Assembly (NCBI RefSeq): GCF_010093535.1
Contig: NW_022985180.1
Coordinates: 816,963-861,025 of the forward strand
Length of the DNA: 44,063 bases
Direction: 5' to 3'
Origin: Lindgomyces ingoldianus
Taxonomy: Eukaryota; Ascomycota; Dothideomycetes; Pleosporales; Lindgomycetaceae
Made by a program: the position numbers and the translations under genes
Part shown: one piece after another, positions 31,080 through 42,204 of the stretch
Position numbering within the stretch: the first letter of the stretch is position 1
How the letters are laid out: every line of letters begins with the position of its first letter
The notes under the pieces: generated by a model
What the model was told of the DNA's origin: nothing
The model's input: the letters and a program-made list of their open reading frames with translations, nothing else
The model's database searches: none

Positions 31080-33392
31080 ATGGCTGATGCCGCAGCACAA
31101 TCCGCCAACTCAAATACTATGCAGGACACTCTACCACTGGGCTCTGCTGCCTCGCAAGCTCGACGACGGCTCTCCCGAGCTGAAAGCCTCTCAAAGCAAT
31201 TAGGACAGGGCTTTGGGGGACTTGATTGGGAAAACTTCCTTACTGATGAGACTCTTAACTGGGACAACGATACCCCTCTCGGGCCATTTCAATATGAAGA
31301 TCCCCAACATGCAATTATTGGTCACGGCCAGGACCCGTACTTTCTTGCAATTCCTGAGAACACCGATATTAGGGGGTTTATGAGAGATGACTCGAGCTTT
31401 CTGCAGGCACACGATCATAGGGGATCTATTGGGATGACCAATCAGCCTTTCGTTGCTCTGCCTAACGCAGATCTTGGAGCGTCTCTACTTGAGTATCCAT
31501 TGGATCTTCACCTTGTGGATTCGAACTACCAAACCAATGACTTCTATATGGGACACGAGATTGTTCCGTATGAAGCTGATTCGCTTTTCATTCCCAAGGA
31601 ACAGCACACTAGGTCTCCCATTAAGACTGTTGCCTCCGAGTATCCAACTTCACGCCAGCGAGCTCGTTCTGGTTCGTATGGTACTGCGGGATCTGGGGTT
31701 TCTCGTAGGAAGGCTCGTACTAGCTCATGTGAGTCTTCCCAATGTTCGATATCCGTCCCAACACCAACTACTTCCCGTCGTACATCAGTCTCCCTCACCA
31801 ACCCCAGCGCCAAATTGCGGGACTGGCAAGCGATGAAGCACCGAGCATCGGCAGCTGTTCGCTACAAGATTGGTGATCAGCCCAAGACGGACGATGCACG
31901 ACCATGGATCCGAGTCAATGCCACCACTAAAGGGGACACAACCCGTACGAGCAAAATCAACAACTACACCGCCAACTATGAGGAGCGCCCGCATCCGCTC
32001 GGCACCGGGTGGGATGGCCCCAAACATCGTTTCGACTACACCCCAGCCGGTGAGTTCAAAGAAAAGACGATGTCTGCTCCCCAGATTAAGGAGTTTATTC
32101 TCCACTACCCTCGCGATCAGAGGACCGCTAAGCTAAAGCTCTGGCTGCAGAAAGGCCCTACTGACTCTGCACGCCGGTATAAGACTAACACATGGTCTAA
32201 GTGTCGCTTCCGAAACTGCCCAGCTCAAGTTTATCAGACAGGAACAATACTTCACGGCCACTATCGCATCGCGTTCGACGAGAAGTGGCACCGTGACCGA
32301 GAAAACGCGGATCCATTCCTAACGACTGGATATGTTCATCTATACTGCATGGAGCGCTTCCTGGATTTCCCCGAAATCTGTACGAAGGCTGATGTGGAGG
32401 TTGACACTCGTTCCTTGACCAACGAACCCAAAGCGCATTTTGCTGCTACACTTGCAGGTGCTCCTGAATCAGGCATTGGAATTGCATTCATTGAGAATTG
32501 CCGTCGCAAGAAGCTCCAGCAGATAGATGAATTCAAAGACTATCCATGCCACGCTGACTACAAACATGGTGAGCCGAAGCCTCACGAGAAGACCTTGACG
32601 TACTGGATGACCAAGATCAAGGCAGAAAGCCGGCCTCCCGCCCAAATTCGTCAGTTCCAGGCTCGTGGACTGAAGAACACTCATCTTGTCGTCAACCTGG
32701 GTGATCTAGAAGTTCTCTTCGGAGATGTCATCAAGAATAGGCAAGCGAAGAAGGCCAATCGTAAGAAGACGAGGCACAGCGATGACGAAGAGCAACAGCT
32801 ACATCCGAAGAAGACTAGGACCACCAGTATTGCAGCCCACTCGCCGCCTCAGTATCAGTTTACTCCGCGATCAGCTCAGAGGAAGAGCAAGTGCGCTCCA
32901 ATGCAACAGAACTTTGATGGGGGCGAAGACACTGAGCCTTATGATCCTTTGAACTGGGCTCAAGAGGACAGCGACGACGATTTCAACGCTCCCGTTTCGT
33001 TTGCCTCACCTCCCCAGCGTAGTGGATTACGATTTGGACCCAACCCTCGACTCCGAGGGTTGCCGCCTATCAACTACAGTGTAGGTAATCCAGCCAACCC
33101 AAGACCTCCTCCGCAGGCCTCGTCACAACAGCAGCTGGTTGTCGATACGCAGTTAGAAAATGTGACTGGTCTACCTAACGACCACGAGCTATCCTCCGTC
33201 GTAACATATCTGAACTCCTCCATAGCAACTCGAAACGACCCTAAAGGCCTCTGGGAGAACTACAATTACAACGATCATGAAGCCACAGCGACCAAGGAGC
33301 TGAACCTCGATTTCTTGAATCGGCGGCAATCCAGCAGGTCCGCCCGATACGCCCGAAGCACCGCATCGTCAGTCCGTCCCCCCGGACGATGA
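31080..33392 (+). CDS. Uncharacterised basic, probably nuclear protein, 770 aa, single exon
   Basis: An uninterrupted 2.3-kb frame with normal codon use. Residues 1-170 are an acidic/neutral N-terminal part; 170-245 is Ser/Arg/Thr-rich (SRRKARTSSCESSQCSIS). A folded-looking core spans about 330-550: KLKLWLQKGPTD, KCRFRNCPAQVY (Cys375, Cys380), HYRIAFDEKWHRDRENADPF, then YVHLYCMERFLDFPEIC (Cys423, Cys434). This spacing of Cys/His could bind zinc, but that is inference. A strongly basic stretch (about 551-580, NRQAKKANRKKTR, then HPKKTRTTS) looks like a nuclear localisation signal. The C-terminal 180 residues are low-complexity, ending RSSRSARYARSTASSVRPPGR-like sequence. I do not recognise the family; it resembles fungal hypothetical proteins with a conserved W/C/H core. 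The context gives no pathway. The ATG at 31080 is chosen for its context and because upstream sequence lacks coding character. Confidence 0.8.
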   Translation: MADAAAQSANSNTMQDTLPLGSAASQARRRLSRAESLSKQLGQGFGGLDWENFLTDETLNWDNDTPLGPFQYEDPQHAIIGHGQDPYFLAIPENTDIRGFMRDDSSFLQAHDHRGSIGMTNQPFVALPNADLGASLLEYPLDLHLVDSNYQTNDFYMGHEIVPYEADSLFIPKEQHTRSPIKTVASEYPTSRQRARSGSYGTAGSGVSRRKARTSSCESSQCSISVPTPTTSRRTSVSLTNPSAKLRDWQAMKHRASAAVRYKIGDQPKTDDARPWIRVNATTKGDTTRTSKINNYTANYEERPHPLGTGWDGPKHRFDYTPAGEFKEKTMSAPQIKEFILHYPRDQRTAKLKLWLQKGPTDSARRYKTNTWSKCRFRNCPAQVYQTGTILHGHYRIAFDEKWHRDRENADPFLTTGYVHLYCMERFLDFPEICTKADVEVDTRSLTNEPKAHFAATLAGAPESGIGIAFIENCRRKKLQQIDEFKDYPCHADYKHGEPKPHEKTLTYWMTKIKAESRPPAQIRQFQARGLKNTHLVVNLGDLEVLFGDVIKNRQAKKANRKKTRHSDDEEQQLHPKKTRTTSIAAHSPPQYQFTPRSAQRKSKCAPMQQNFDGGEDTEPYDPLNWAQEDSDDDFNAPVSFASPPQRSGLRFGPNPRLRGLPPINYSVGNPANPRPPPQASSQQQLVVDTQLENVTGLPNDHELSSVVTYLNSSIATRNDPKGLWENYNYNDHEATATKELNLDFLNRRQSSRSARYARSTASSVRPPGR

Positions 33393-33960
33393 AATCTACG
33401 GACTCGGTCTCTCACCGTAAATCCGTCCAGTAGGTTGATCTCGTGGGAACCCATTCGCGAGGCTGGTTGAATAACTCGGGTCGCAGCACGAGCAAGCGCC
33501 ATAGCAAGCGCGCTGATGCTACTCACAAAATCCTCAATGAATGCGTTGAAGAAAAGCGAAAGTGGTCTTGAAGAAATAAAAATACAAGTATGGTAAGTGT
33601 TGGTGGACAAGGCGAAGGAAAAGATGACAGGGTTGGAAGTTGAAGGAAATAGAAGTGTCGCTGGGTGGCGTAAGTATATACATCTTTAGTTTCTTGTTAG
33701 CTTTTGCAACGCATCGTCTTTTACCAGCGTCCATTTTTGGTTCTTTATTCCGCAGCATTTATTTACTGGTGTTGGACAATGGATCTGGAGGCTGGACCTC
33801 TGAAGGATGTCGGACGCTAAGTCAGATTAAGGTCTCACTGATTTGGTACAAGATTAAATAATCTATTTCTGTGTTAATCTATGCAATGTCTTAGCTTTCG
33901 CGTCGCGTCATTTCTGCCGTACTAAATATATTATAGCGGACTGTTAATAGGTGAACGAAC
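33393..33960. other. 3' flank of the 770-aa gene and right edge of the genic island
   Basis: No supported gene; the short frames here are shadows or run into the AT-rich edge. Composition changes to AT-rich at about 33,900. Confidence 0.5.
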
Positions 33961-34319
33961 AAAACTTAACTAGTACTCAGCTAACTATATAACTATAGCA
34001 GATATAAAAATAATATAATTTTCTTAGCAAAATTTAACTAGTCTACATATACGTAATAAAGTATAGAGTATTTAGTGTAAAATACTAGGTTATATGTTAG
34101 CGCTTTTATCTTATATAAAGTAATGCAATAACGCTCTTCTCTATATAGTAGAATGCTGTTATAATATCTTACCTTGACTTTCCTATTGCTAGGTGTCTTC
34201 TAATGGTAACAGAGGGTCTTAGGGAAGAGAGAGGAATAAGAGATAGAGACAGAGTAAGAAGAGGGTTAGATGATACTTTTCTAACATATAATAGTGTAAA
34301 GAAGGTGCACAGTCCTCTA
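33961..34319. other. AT-rich DNA with a purine-rich patch
   Basis: No gene. 34,200-34,270 is purine-rich (GGGAAGAGAGAGGAATAAGA) and looks less mutated than its surroundings. It may be part of an LTR or leader, but no boundaries were found. Confidence 0.4.
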
Positions 34320-35250
34320 TACAATCTAGCTAGATGTATAGTATTTTTAGGCTTTACAAACTTCTATTAAAGATTTGTCTATAATTACTTAAAGATTATA
34401 CGCCTACTAGTAGACTATATAACAGCTGCTTAAGCTCTAAGTCCACCCTGTAGAGGCTCTAACTTAAAGAAGAAGAAGAAGAAGAAGGCAAAGCAGAATT
34501 ATAAAAGTTCTACAAAGTAGTACTAGGAATAGTTCTAGCCTAAAAAGGCCTATAATGCTTTTCTAACTTTTTAGTTAAAATTTATAAATGCTTTAGTTTT
34601 TTAGCACTTTAATTTATTCAAGCTAGTTAATAATTATTATAAATGCTTTTAAGTTTATAATAGTAGTAATACTTCTCTAGCCTGAGTTCTTTAAGCTAGT
34701 AGTAATTTACTACTAAAGGCCTATAGCCTTTTAAAACTACAAGTTTAGCAGCTTATAACTCTATTAGCATACGCATAACAAAAAGTTATGCGTAATTATA
34801 GAAAGCTTTAAACATTAAAGGCACTACTTAGAGTACACTTTAAGTGTAATTTAAGTACTTTTTAATTATAACAATTTACGCTATTTTATAATAATAAAAA
34901 AGCTTTCCCTTAAGCAAGCGCGCTAAGCAGAAGAGCTAGCGCAGTTTAATTTTAAGATTAAATACAAGCTAGGTTTAAAAAACCTAGCTAATGTAACGGC
35001 ACAGGCAAGACAATGGGTCCGAATGCGGTGGGAATCCACTCAGAGGCATATAGAAGTGCGTGGGGACTCTAAACCTGGGAATGCCATTAACACCTATAGG
35101 CCTTATACAAAAGAATATTAAAAAACTACTAAGCTAGCTACAGAAGCAAGGTGCAACTAAATACATAAAAGAATAGGGGTAACTATAAAGAACAAAATTA
35201 AGTTATAGTTAGAGCTAATATAAAGACCCTTTAGATAGGTTCTAAACAAC
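34320..35250 (+). pseudogene. Ty3/gypsy pol fragment (RT end to RNase H), RIP-degraded
   Basis: The + frame reads VFLGFTNFY, then RFVYNYLKIIRLLVDY, the conserved segment that ends gypsy RT and starts the RNase H region. Further on KAYNAFLTF and ALVFQHFNLF-like stretches (stops at Gln positions read through) correspond to the 'AF..LK..FT.AP.L.HFD' block, and FNFKIKYKLGLKNLANVTAQ to the RNase H end. A patch of about 110 bp (34995-35105) is far less mutated than the rest. No RT catalytic box and no integrase were found, so it is a fragment, distinct from the 1736-9918 element. Confidence 0.65.
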
Positions 35251-36353
35251 CTAAGATAAAATAATTTATAAAAATTATTACACTACTCCTCTCTTTATAA
35301 GCTAATAGTCTATATTAGTAGTGTTTAAAAGGTATTTAAAACTACTTTAAAACTAATTTAAATAAAATATAATAAGTATAACTATCTTAACTAAAATTTT
35401 CTGTTACTAAGAAATAAGCTAAAAACCTAATACTAATATAATGCCTTTATTATAATGTTTTTGTTTAGTAGTAACTAGTAGTGTAGTTATTATTAATATA
35501 GTAAATTTATTATTTATAGTAATAAGTGTTTACTTACCTTACTTATATAGTCTAGTTAATGTTGTTAGTTTCTTCTTTAGCCCTTATTTAAATTTCTACT
35601 TTATAAGTATTATTATACACCTAACATTTTATAGCTTAGTCTACTAACTAATTATAGTATTAAAGAAAATTACTATACTACTTTACTTTTCTTTTAGAGC
35701 TTCTTTAGAGGTGTTTTAAGTTATTTACTTTTAAGCTGCCTATACTTTTACTTATAGCCTTTAAGTTAAGTTTTTCTATTAGTTCTTTAAATTAAAAAAA
35801 ATATAAATATTACACTTTATGTTAAATAGGCTCTAACAGCTAGCTGCTTATAGTATAAGCACTTAAGTAGCAAGAGTAAGAGTGGTGTACAGTGTGCACA
35901 GCGTACAAGGTAAGTAAAGTAAGGGCAACATGTTTCTAGTTCTATTACTCTTATCTTTTCTTTATATAGAGGAAAAAGGGGATATTTAGATGTTTACACA
36001 TAAAGGTTTACACATAAGCATTATATAACATAGATACATAGTCCTGCTTATGCACAATTACTTATATCTAGACTGTAATACTGCTACTGTGTATAGACAC
36101 TAGCAACTTTTCTTTTTATTTAAAAAGTTGCCTTTTATATGTGTTACCTCTTTTTTATTTATATAGGTTTATTTAATTATGTTTTACCTTTACTCTACTT
36201 TATTTATTAAGACTTACCTTAGTAATACTATACATTAAAATAAGCTAGTTACACTATGTAAATAGCTTTATAAATAGTGTAAAGTGTTTTAAGCTATTAT
36301 TATCTAGCCTTTATACACTTACTTTATAAGTAATTTAGCAGTGTATAAACTAT
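35251..36353. other. AT-rich DNA without recognisable gene
   Basis: Stops in all frames and no domains. A slightly less mutated patch lies at 35,880-35,940 (GTGTACAGTGTGCACAGCGT). It is probably the 3' part of the gypsy fragment and other old repeats. Confidence 0.45.
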
Positions 36354-36435
36354 TTTATGTAGAGTTTTATGCTAGAATAGTGTAGAATCTTTATGTAGAG
36401 TTTTGTACTAGAATAGTGTAAAATCTTTATGTAGG
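36354..36435. repeat. 36-bp tandem repeat, about 2.3 units
   Basis: TTTATGTAGAGTTTTATGCT-type units start at 36354, 36390 and 36426; the third is cut short at TTTATGTAGGCAGG. The period is exactly 36. Confidence 0.85.
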
Positions 36436-36576
36436 CAGGTGCATAAGAAGGTGTATATAATAAGGTCTTTTTTTTTATTTTTTTTCTTTATTTTTTACTT
36501 TTTAAGCTTTACTATATAATTCTTTAGCTTTTTTCTCTTTTTGTACAGTGCTAATAGTGACAGATACTCCTGCCTG

Positions 36577-36602
36577 CACACACACACACACACACACACA
36601 CA
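36577..36602. repeat. (CA)13 microsatellite
   Basis: Thirteen perfect CA units, followed by TAGAGAGAGA. Unmutated CA dinucleotides in a RIPed surrounding are notable, because CpA is the preferred RIP target. Confidence 0.95.
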
Positions 36603-37289
36603 TAGAGAGAGATGTCTCTCTAGCCTTCCTCCTCTACCTCTAGCGCTGTTAGTGCGGGCGTCTTTAATGTCTTTATGTAGTCTAGCAGCCTATAGTGCAT
36701 CTATGTTACTCTTTTAACTAGTTCTACTACTAATTAGCAGTTTATTTAGTGTTTTAGTATAAATATATAAATCTTTTAGCTCTTTTACTTCCTTTTTATA
36801 TAAAATGCTAATTATAAATAGGCTAAGAAGTAGCATGTAGCAGCTTTACTATTTTATAATATTAATATTATTTTACCTGCTAGCACTAATCTGCAGCTGT
36901 AGGCAGCAAAAGTTATGCGTTATAAAAGGTACTTCTATGTAGTCTTAGTCTAGAGTTATAGTTAAGTTCTAGCAACTTTATGTGCTTATTATTATAGCAG
37001 CACTACTAGTGCCTTTTTTTTTATTAAGTGTTATATGCTAGCTAACTTTTAGGCTAATGCCTACACCTTATGCGTATAGCAGAGCTGTGGTCTGCATTAT
37101 AACCACTACATATAAAGGGTAGTGTGTTCTAAGAGGGGGGGGGAGGCTAGTAGCTTTTTTTTTTCTGTGTACTTGATAAATAAACTATTTTTTTTACATA
37201 TCTTTCTCTTCTAATTTTATACTAAGAAAAATAAGTGCGTATAATAAAAAAAATAAAAAAGATAAGCTTTATATAAAGGTGTTATTAGT
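36603..37289. other. AT-rich DNA, likely 3' untranslated/LTR area of the copia element
   Basis: No clear gene. It includes a G9 run at 37135-37143 and the less mutated CTCTAGCGCTGTTAGTGCGG at about 36637. It lies just beyond the C-terminal end of the - strand copia polyprotein; LTR limits could not be fixed. Confidence 0.4.
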
Positions 37290-40200
37290 CTAGTTAGTCT
37301 AAAGCATCTTTGCGCATAGGATCTAGCTAGTCTACAGATGCTTCTATCTAGACAGAGAGGCAGTTAGTTAGGACTAATAATTAAAAAGCTTAATTTAGTG
37401 TTTTTTTTATACATATATCTACTAAGTTATTTTTACTATTAATCTACCTAATTTTAGTAATTTCTCTCTTCTTATATAATTTATAAAGTAATATAATGTT
37501 AATTATAAGTTACTTTTTACTAGTAGTGCTTAGCTTAACTAGGTAATTATATAAAAACTTTAAATTTATGCAGATTACTACTAAAATTAGTAGTAGTTTA
37601 AGTGTTTATATAATTTACTATAGAGTTATACTAAAGGTAATTACATTATTAAACTTTTTAACTATTCTATATAGTTTGCTAGTAAAGACACTCTTAGTTA
37701 CTCTTTTACACTTAGTAGAATTTTAGTGTATAATGTTACCTAGTATTTTAAAGTAGTTGCTTTACTTTATATAGTTTTTATTACTTAATATAATTAAGAA
37801 TCTTAGCTATAAGCTAAGGTTTTTATTATTAGTAAATAATCTATTTATAAAAATAAATAGCTTTACATAATTAAGCTATAATAGTAAAAAAGTAAGACTA
37901 CACTTACTATTATCTATCTACTATTAGATTTATGCGTTAAGTGTGTTAATGTTGTTATGTAAAAGGTCTATAGTTTATGCAGTAATAAATAAGTTAAATG
38001 CTGCCTTTAGTTAACACATAAATGTAATATATACCTCTTTTGCACATTACTTAACATATTATTATGCAGCATTTTTATTTTTTAGGTTAATTATATAAAG
38101 GTAGCTTACTTATTCTTTTTAAGTAAAAACTACTATGTTATGTGTAAGTTTAATTCTTCTACTGTTAAACTTAATAGGCTGCTTTTCTGCTAGAATAGTT
38201 TTACTTTTTATATAAAACTTTACTTTCTATAGTTTCTTTTCTTTTCTTTATGTAAAATTTTTTATTATAATGCTTAAAGTATTATCTGTTTATAAGCTAG
38301 TAATACTAAAAGTGTACTCTTCTTTATTAGTAATTAAAAAGTAGGGGCTATATAAAAAGATGTGCATGCGTAGCTTTTTTTTATAGTAGTTATAGTATGT
38401 CTTAAACTAATACAGTCCTAATTTAGTAGCTCTATATAAGAGTTATATAACCTAGAGCAGGGTTGCCACTTTTATAGTAATTACTATTTTAGAATAGTAA
38501 TTACTATTTTTTTTAAAAAGTCTATAACAGCTTAATTACATTAGCTAATATTCTAAAAACCTAAACTTAGATACTAGGTATACTAAAGTATAGATATATA
38601 AGATTAGATTCTACTATATAAATTTGTATCCCTAGTAATAAAGAAAAAAAGAGAAAAAAAGCAGATATAGTAATAGTAATAGTAATTACTATTTTTCTCT
38701 CCTTTTTTTCTCTCTTTTTTATTTATTCTAAATGTATTAAATATAATTTTTAGAATTTAAATTTATAGATTTATAGACTAGTTTACTTAGCATCTATATA
38801 TTAATTTTTTAGAATTATAGCTTATGTAATTAAGTAATAATAACGTTTTTAAAAACATAGTAATTACTATTTTAAAAATAGTAATTACTATAAAGTAGCA
38901 ACCCTGACCTAGAGTATTGTATTTAGTAGAAAGCTCTAGTGTATCTTCTTTAGTAGCTTTATATATAGTGTGCGCATAAGCTTATCTATTAATTAAATGT
39001 ATGCTTATATAATATTATATAGTTTAAAATGCATTCTGTACATAGCTTTTAAGCTTACTTTTATAGCTAAAAGTAGTCTCTAGCTTATCTTTTAAATAGT
39101 TAGTAATTAAGTAAGAATTATTTTTTTCTTTTTATCTAAGTAGCTAGTAAACACTAGGTAGGATTTCTTATATAGTTAAGTTGTTTTACCTTTTACTTTT
39201 TATATAAAGTAAAAGTTAAAAATCTAACTTTTATGCTTTATTAAGTTATATGCTATAACTTTAAAAGTGCTATTAGTAATTAAAGTGTTTATCTTTATGT
39301 AGTCTAATTTCTTAAATAGTTTTCTAGGTGTAGTAATTACACTATTTATATAAAGCTTAATAGATAAAGCTTAATTATCTTTTTTTTCTAGGTTAGAAAT
39401 ACCTAGTCTAGACTTTATACAGGTTTTTTTTGCCTTTTACTTCTTCTAGTATCTATATCTTTTTTTTGCACTAGTGCAGCATTGCTATCCTAAGGGGCTT
39501 AGTCTATAGTAGGCTTTAGTTTTACCTTTATAATATTTTTATAAAGCTATTCTTTCTTTCTCTTCTTTAGAAGATCTCTTTATACAGAGATTAGTTTATT
39601 TAAGTTATTTATTATAAGTAAGTTATTTTTTTATAGTATAGTTTAACTTATGTATATTAAAGCTTTAGTAGGCTATTTTTTCTTTTAATAATAATGTCTT
39701 TTTTTTAATGCTCTTAATCTTATATAGGCTAGTCTAGCCTTTTTTCTTCCTCTATGCTATAATCTTTAAGCTAAGGGGGAAGTTAAAAACTTTATGTGTT
39801 ATAAAGCTATTATAAGTGTTAATTATATAATTAATGTTTACTTTTATATAGTTCTTTTAAAGTATTTTTATTACCTTTTATATAGCGCTTACTTATGTAA
39901 TAATGTCTAGTAATAGCAGAGAGTCTAGGTTAATTCTTAGGTATGCTTTAAAGACTAGCAGCGTGGGTACTAGACTGTGCAGGCTAGCTGTGTTGTTTAG
40001 AACCTTAACTGCTATTTATAGAATAGCCTTATTATCTGTACAGTTACCTAGCTTAGTCTTTAAGATGTTAAATACTTATTAAAAAAGTGTGTGCACACAC
40101 TTAACCTTTTTAACTACTTAATGTGCTTTTATAGGCATCTGCCTACATGTAGCTTTTATAATCTTTGCATAAGCTTAAAAATCTTTTAAAGTAAAGTTTA

Positions 40201-41101
40201 TACTAAAGTTATACATAATGTAGTCTAGAGGTCTTTAATAAGTGTTAATCTAGCATTTGCATAGTGCATTTTAAGTATCTTATGTAGACATAGATTTTAG
40301 GGATATAGCAGCCTAAAATAATATGTTTATATTAATAATATGTAAAATAGTTTTATTATTAATTTATATAACATTAATAATAACTTTATAGTTAAAGTAG
40401 GTGTTATTTTTAATTATAAACTTAAATTTTTATAAGGCCTAGTTATATAATTAGTAAAGGTAGTAGAACTTCTTAATCTCTTCTAGCACTGCAGCATTAA
40501 TGTTGTAGCTAGCGCTAGTTAGCATCTTCTAGAGTCTCTTTATACAGAGGTGTCTAAATTAGTAGTAGAGGTAGTAGAGTTTTAATTTAGTAAAAAAAAG
40601 TGTTTTTATTTTTATATAACAAGTATAGTAGTTTTATCTTTATATATAATAATATTTAAAATGTTGTTAAAGTATACCTTAAGTTAGTTAGCATCTGCTA
40701 GTAATAGTAAAAATAGTGTTAAAGTTTCTAAGATATAGTATATAACTAAACTAATTAGGTTTTAGATTTATATAGTACTAATTAATTTTTTTAGTGTCTA
40801 GCCTTTAAAGCTAATATTTGTTTAGCTAGGTATTTAATTAATTTCTATATATAAGTTCTTTTATACATACGCCTTAAGTTAAAACTTGCTAATAGTAAAA
40901 ATCTTTACTACACTTATGTCTTATAGTTTGCCTTAGTATACTATATAGTATTAGTTATTAAGAATAAACTGCTTAGCATACTTCTTAGGTTTAATGCTGT
41001 AGATGTCCTCTCTTATTGCATAGTATAAATAAGTAGTAAAGGTAAAGTAGTTAATAACTTTTTTAGCATTTTTGCTTTTTTATTTTATTTTTTTTATATT
41101 A
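37290..41101 (-). pseudogene. Degenerate Ty1/copia gag-pol (integrase, RT, RNase H), interrupted by a MITE
   Basis: Reading the - strand through Gln-derived stops, from high to low coordinates: integrase core (about 40560-39900; FNYKVIINV, HIINTNILF), its C-terminal part (ALVPTLLVFGAYPR-like, here LVPTLLVFKAYLRI at about 39960), RT start (NSTFKVIAYNLIKH near 39260, then KVKGKTT), RT middle split by 38458-38906 and resuming with FKTYYNYYKKKL (about 38390) and SLQTDNTLS-type sequence, then RNase H (NSTKCKRVTKSVFTSKLY near 37710, IEASVDQL near the C-terminus). Integrase before RT identifies Ty1/copia order. TAA/TAG stops replace Gln throughout. Gag and protease would lie above 41101, partly displaced by the 41102-42202 insertion. 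Confidence 0.82.
38458..38906. mobile_element. hAT-type palindromic MITE (449 bp)
   Basis: Begins CAGGGTTGCCACTTTTATAG and ends with the inverse (...TAAAGTAGCAACCCTG), with the 8-bp duplication ACCTAGAG at 38450-38457 and 38907-38914. Eight-bp duplications and CAGGG-type ends fit the hAT superfamily. The terminal inverted repeat, about 54 bp with two GTAATTAC motifs per end, continues as a weaker inverted similarity across the whole element (for example CTTAATTACATTAGCTAAT versus CTTAATTACATAAGCTATAA), including matching purine runs near the centre at about 38645 and 38705. It therefore could fold as one long hairpin. No coding capacity. It sits inside the copia RT frame. Confidence 0.9.
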
Positions 41102-42202
41102 ACGTACTTTATAGGCGAGTTGCTCACACACCTGAGTTGCTTACTTTTACTAAGACCCTACTAAACTACCCTTTCTACACTAATGCATTCTCTACAACAC
41201 TACTTAGACGCGCTAAAAGAATGTTAGATACAGCTTGCGCTTTAAGCTTTTAAATAAAACATAAAACTCTTAAAGAAATATGCTATAGCTATGTATAAAG
41301 TTCTATAAAAAAACAATAAATAACTATAGTGCTAGATAATCTTTACAAGCTAATTCTACAGCTAAATTATAAAAGCTAGGCAATAAAAAGAAGCAGGTAA
41401 TTATTAAGACTATACTTAAGCTATATGCGCAAGGAATTTCCCCTTAGATAGCATTTATAGCTAATATAGCTAATTCTTTACGCGCTAAGCGTAATCTAGG
41501 CTATGTTTGCATAAACTAGCCTAGTACATTTGTAAAGTGTTATTTAGAGCTTAAAGTAAAGTTTTAAGCGCAAGTATAGTTAAGAGATATCTAGCTAATT
41601 ATAAACCCTGTCTTGCTAAAGTTGTACGTGTTATTATTCTAGATGCTATACTTAGCTTTAATATTCTTTATAAGGCTAAACCTGCCCTAAATTACCCTAG
41701 GACTCTTATAGAGAGCTCTATTATAGTTATACTTACGCTTAAATGTTACTTTAAGCTCTAAATAACACTTTACAAACGTACTAGGCTAGTTTATGCAAAC
41801 ATAGCCTAGATTACGCTTAGCGCGTAAAGAATTAGCTATATTAGCTATAAATGCTATCTAAGGGGAAATTCCTTGCGCATATAGCTTAAGTATAGTCTTA
41901 ATAATTACCTGCTTCTTTTTATTGCCTAGCCTCTATAATTTAGCTGTAGAATTAGCTTGTAAAGGTTGTCTAGCGCTATAGTTATTTATTATCTTTTATA
42001 AAACTTTGCACATAGCTATAGCACATTTTTTTAAGAGTTTTATGTCTTATTTAAAAGCTTAGAGCGTAAGCTGTATCTAACATTCTTTTAGCGCGTCTAA
42101 GTAGTGTTGTGGGGAATGCATTAGTGTAGAAAGGGTAGTTTAGTGGGGTCTTAGCAAAAGTAAGCAACTTAGGTGTGTGAGCAACTTGCTTATAAAGTAC
42201 AT
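41102..42202. mobile_element. Foldback pogo-like element, 1.1 kb, arms of about 470 bp
   Basis: Termini ACGTACTTTATAGG... and inverse ...CCTATAAAGTACAT-like (right end TATAAAGTACAT), each flanked by TA (41100-41101, 42203-42204). The left arm 41102 to about 41575 and right arm about 41730 to 42202 are inverse copies: TAGGCTATGTTTGCATAAAC in the left arm mirrors GTTTATGCAAACATAGCCTA in the right. Both arms carry the same helix-turn-helix-like transposase start seen in the pogo family. The central ~150 bp are unique. No functional transposase can be encoded. It interrupts the upstream half of the copia element. Confidence 0.88.
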
Positions 42203-42204
42203 TA

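Noticed and set aside
31058..31267. Antisense and alternate-frame ORFs across the 770-aa gene (also 31453-31836, 31544-31813, 31785-32105 and others)
   Set aside because: Shadows of the long + strand frame.
14833..33900. Giant mobile element (Starship-type) bounded by the island edges
   Set aside because: No tyrosine-recombinase (DUF3435 captain) frame and no flanking target repeats were seen; the shared 40-mer alone is not enough.
23182..33900. Secondary-metabolite or effector cluster
   Set aside because: No synthase, oxidase, transporter or small Cys-rich secreted gene; the only secreted enzyme is the dead GH7 gene.
34980..35110. Possible tRNA or other RNA gene in a G/C-rich patch
   Set aside because: No cloverleaf or A/B box arrangement; the patch continues the gypsy RNase H reading frame.
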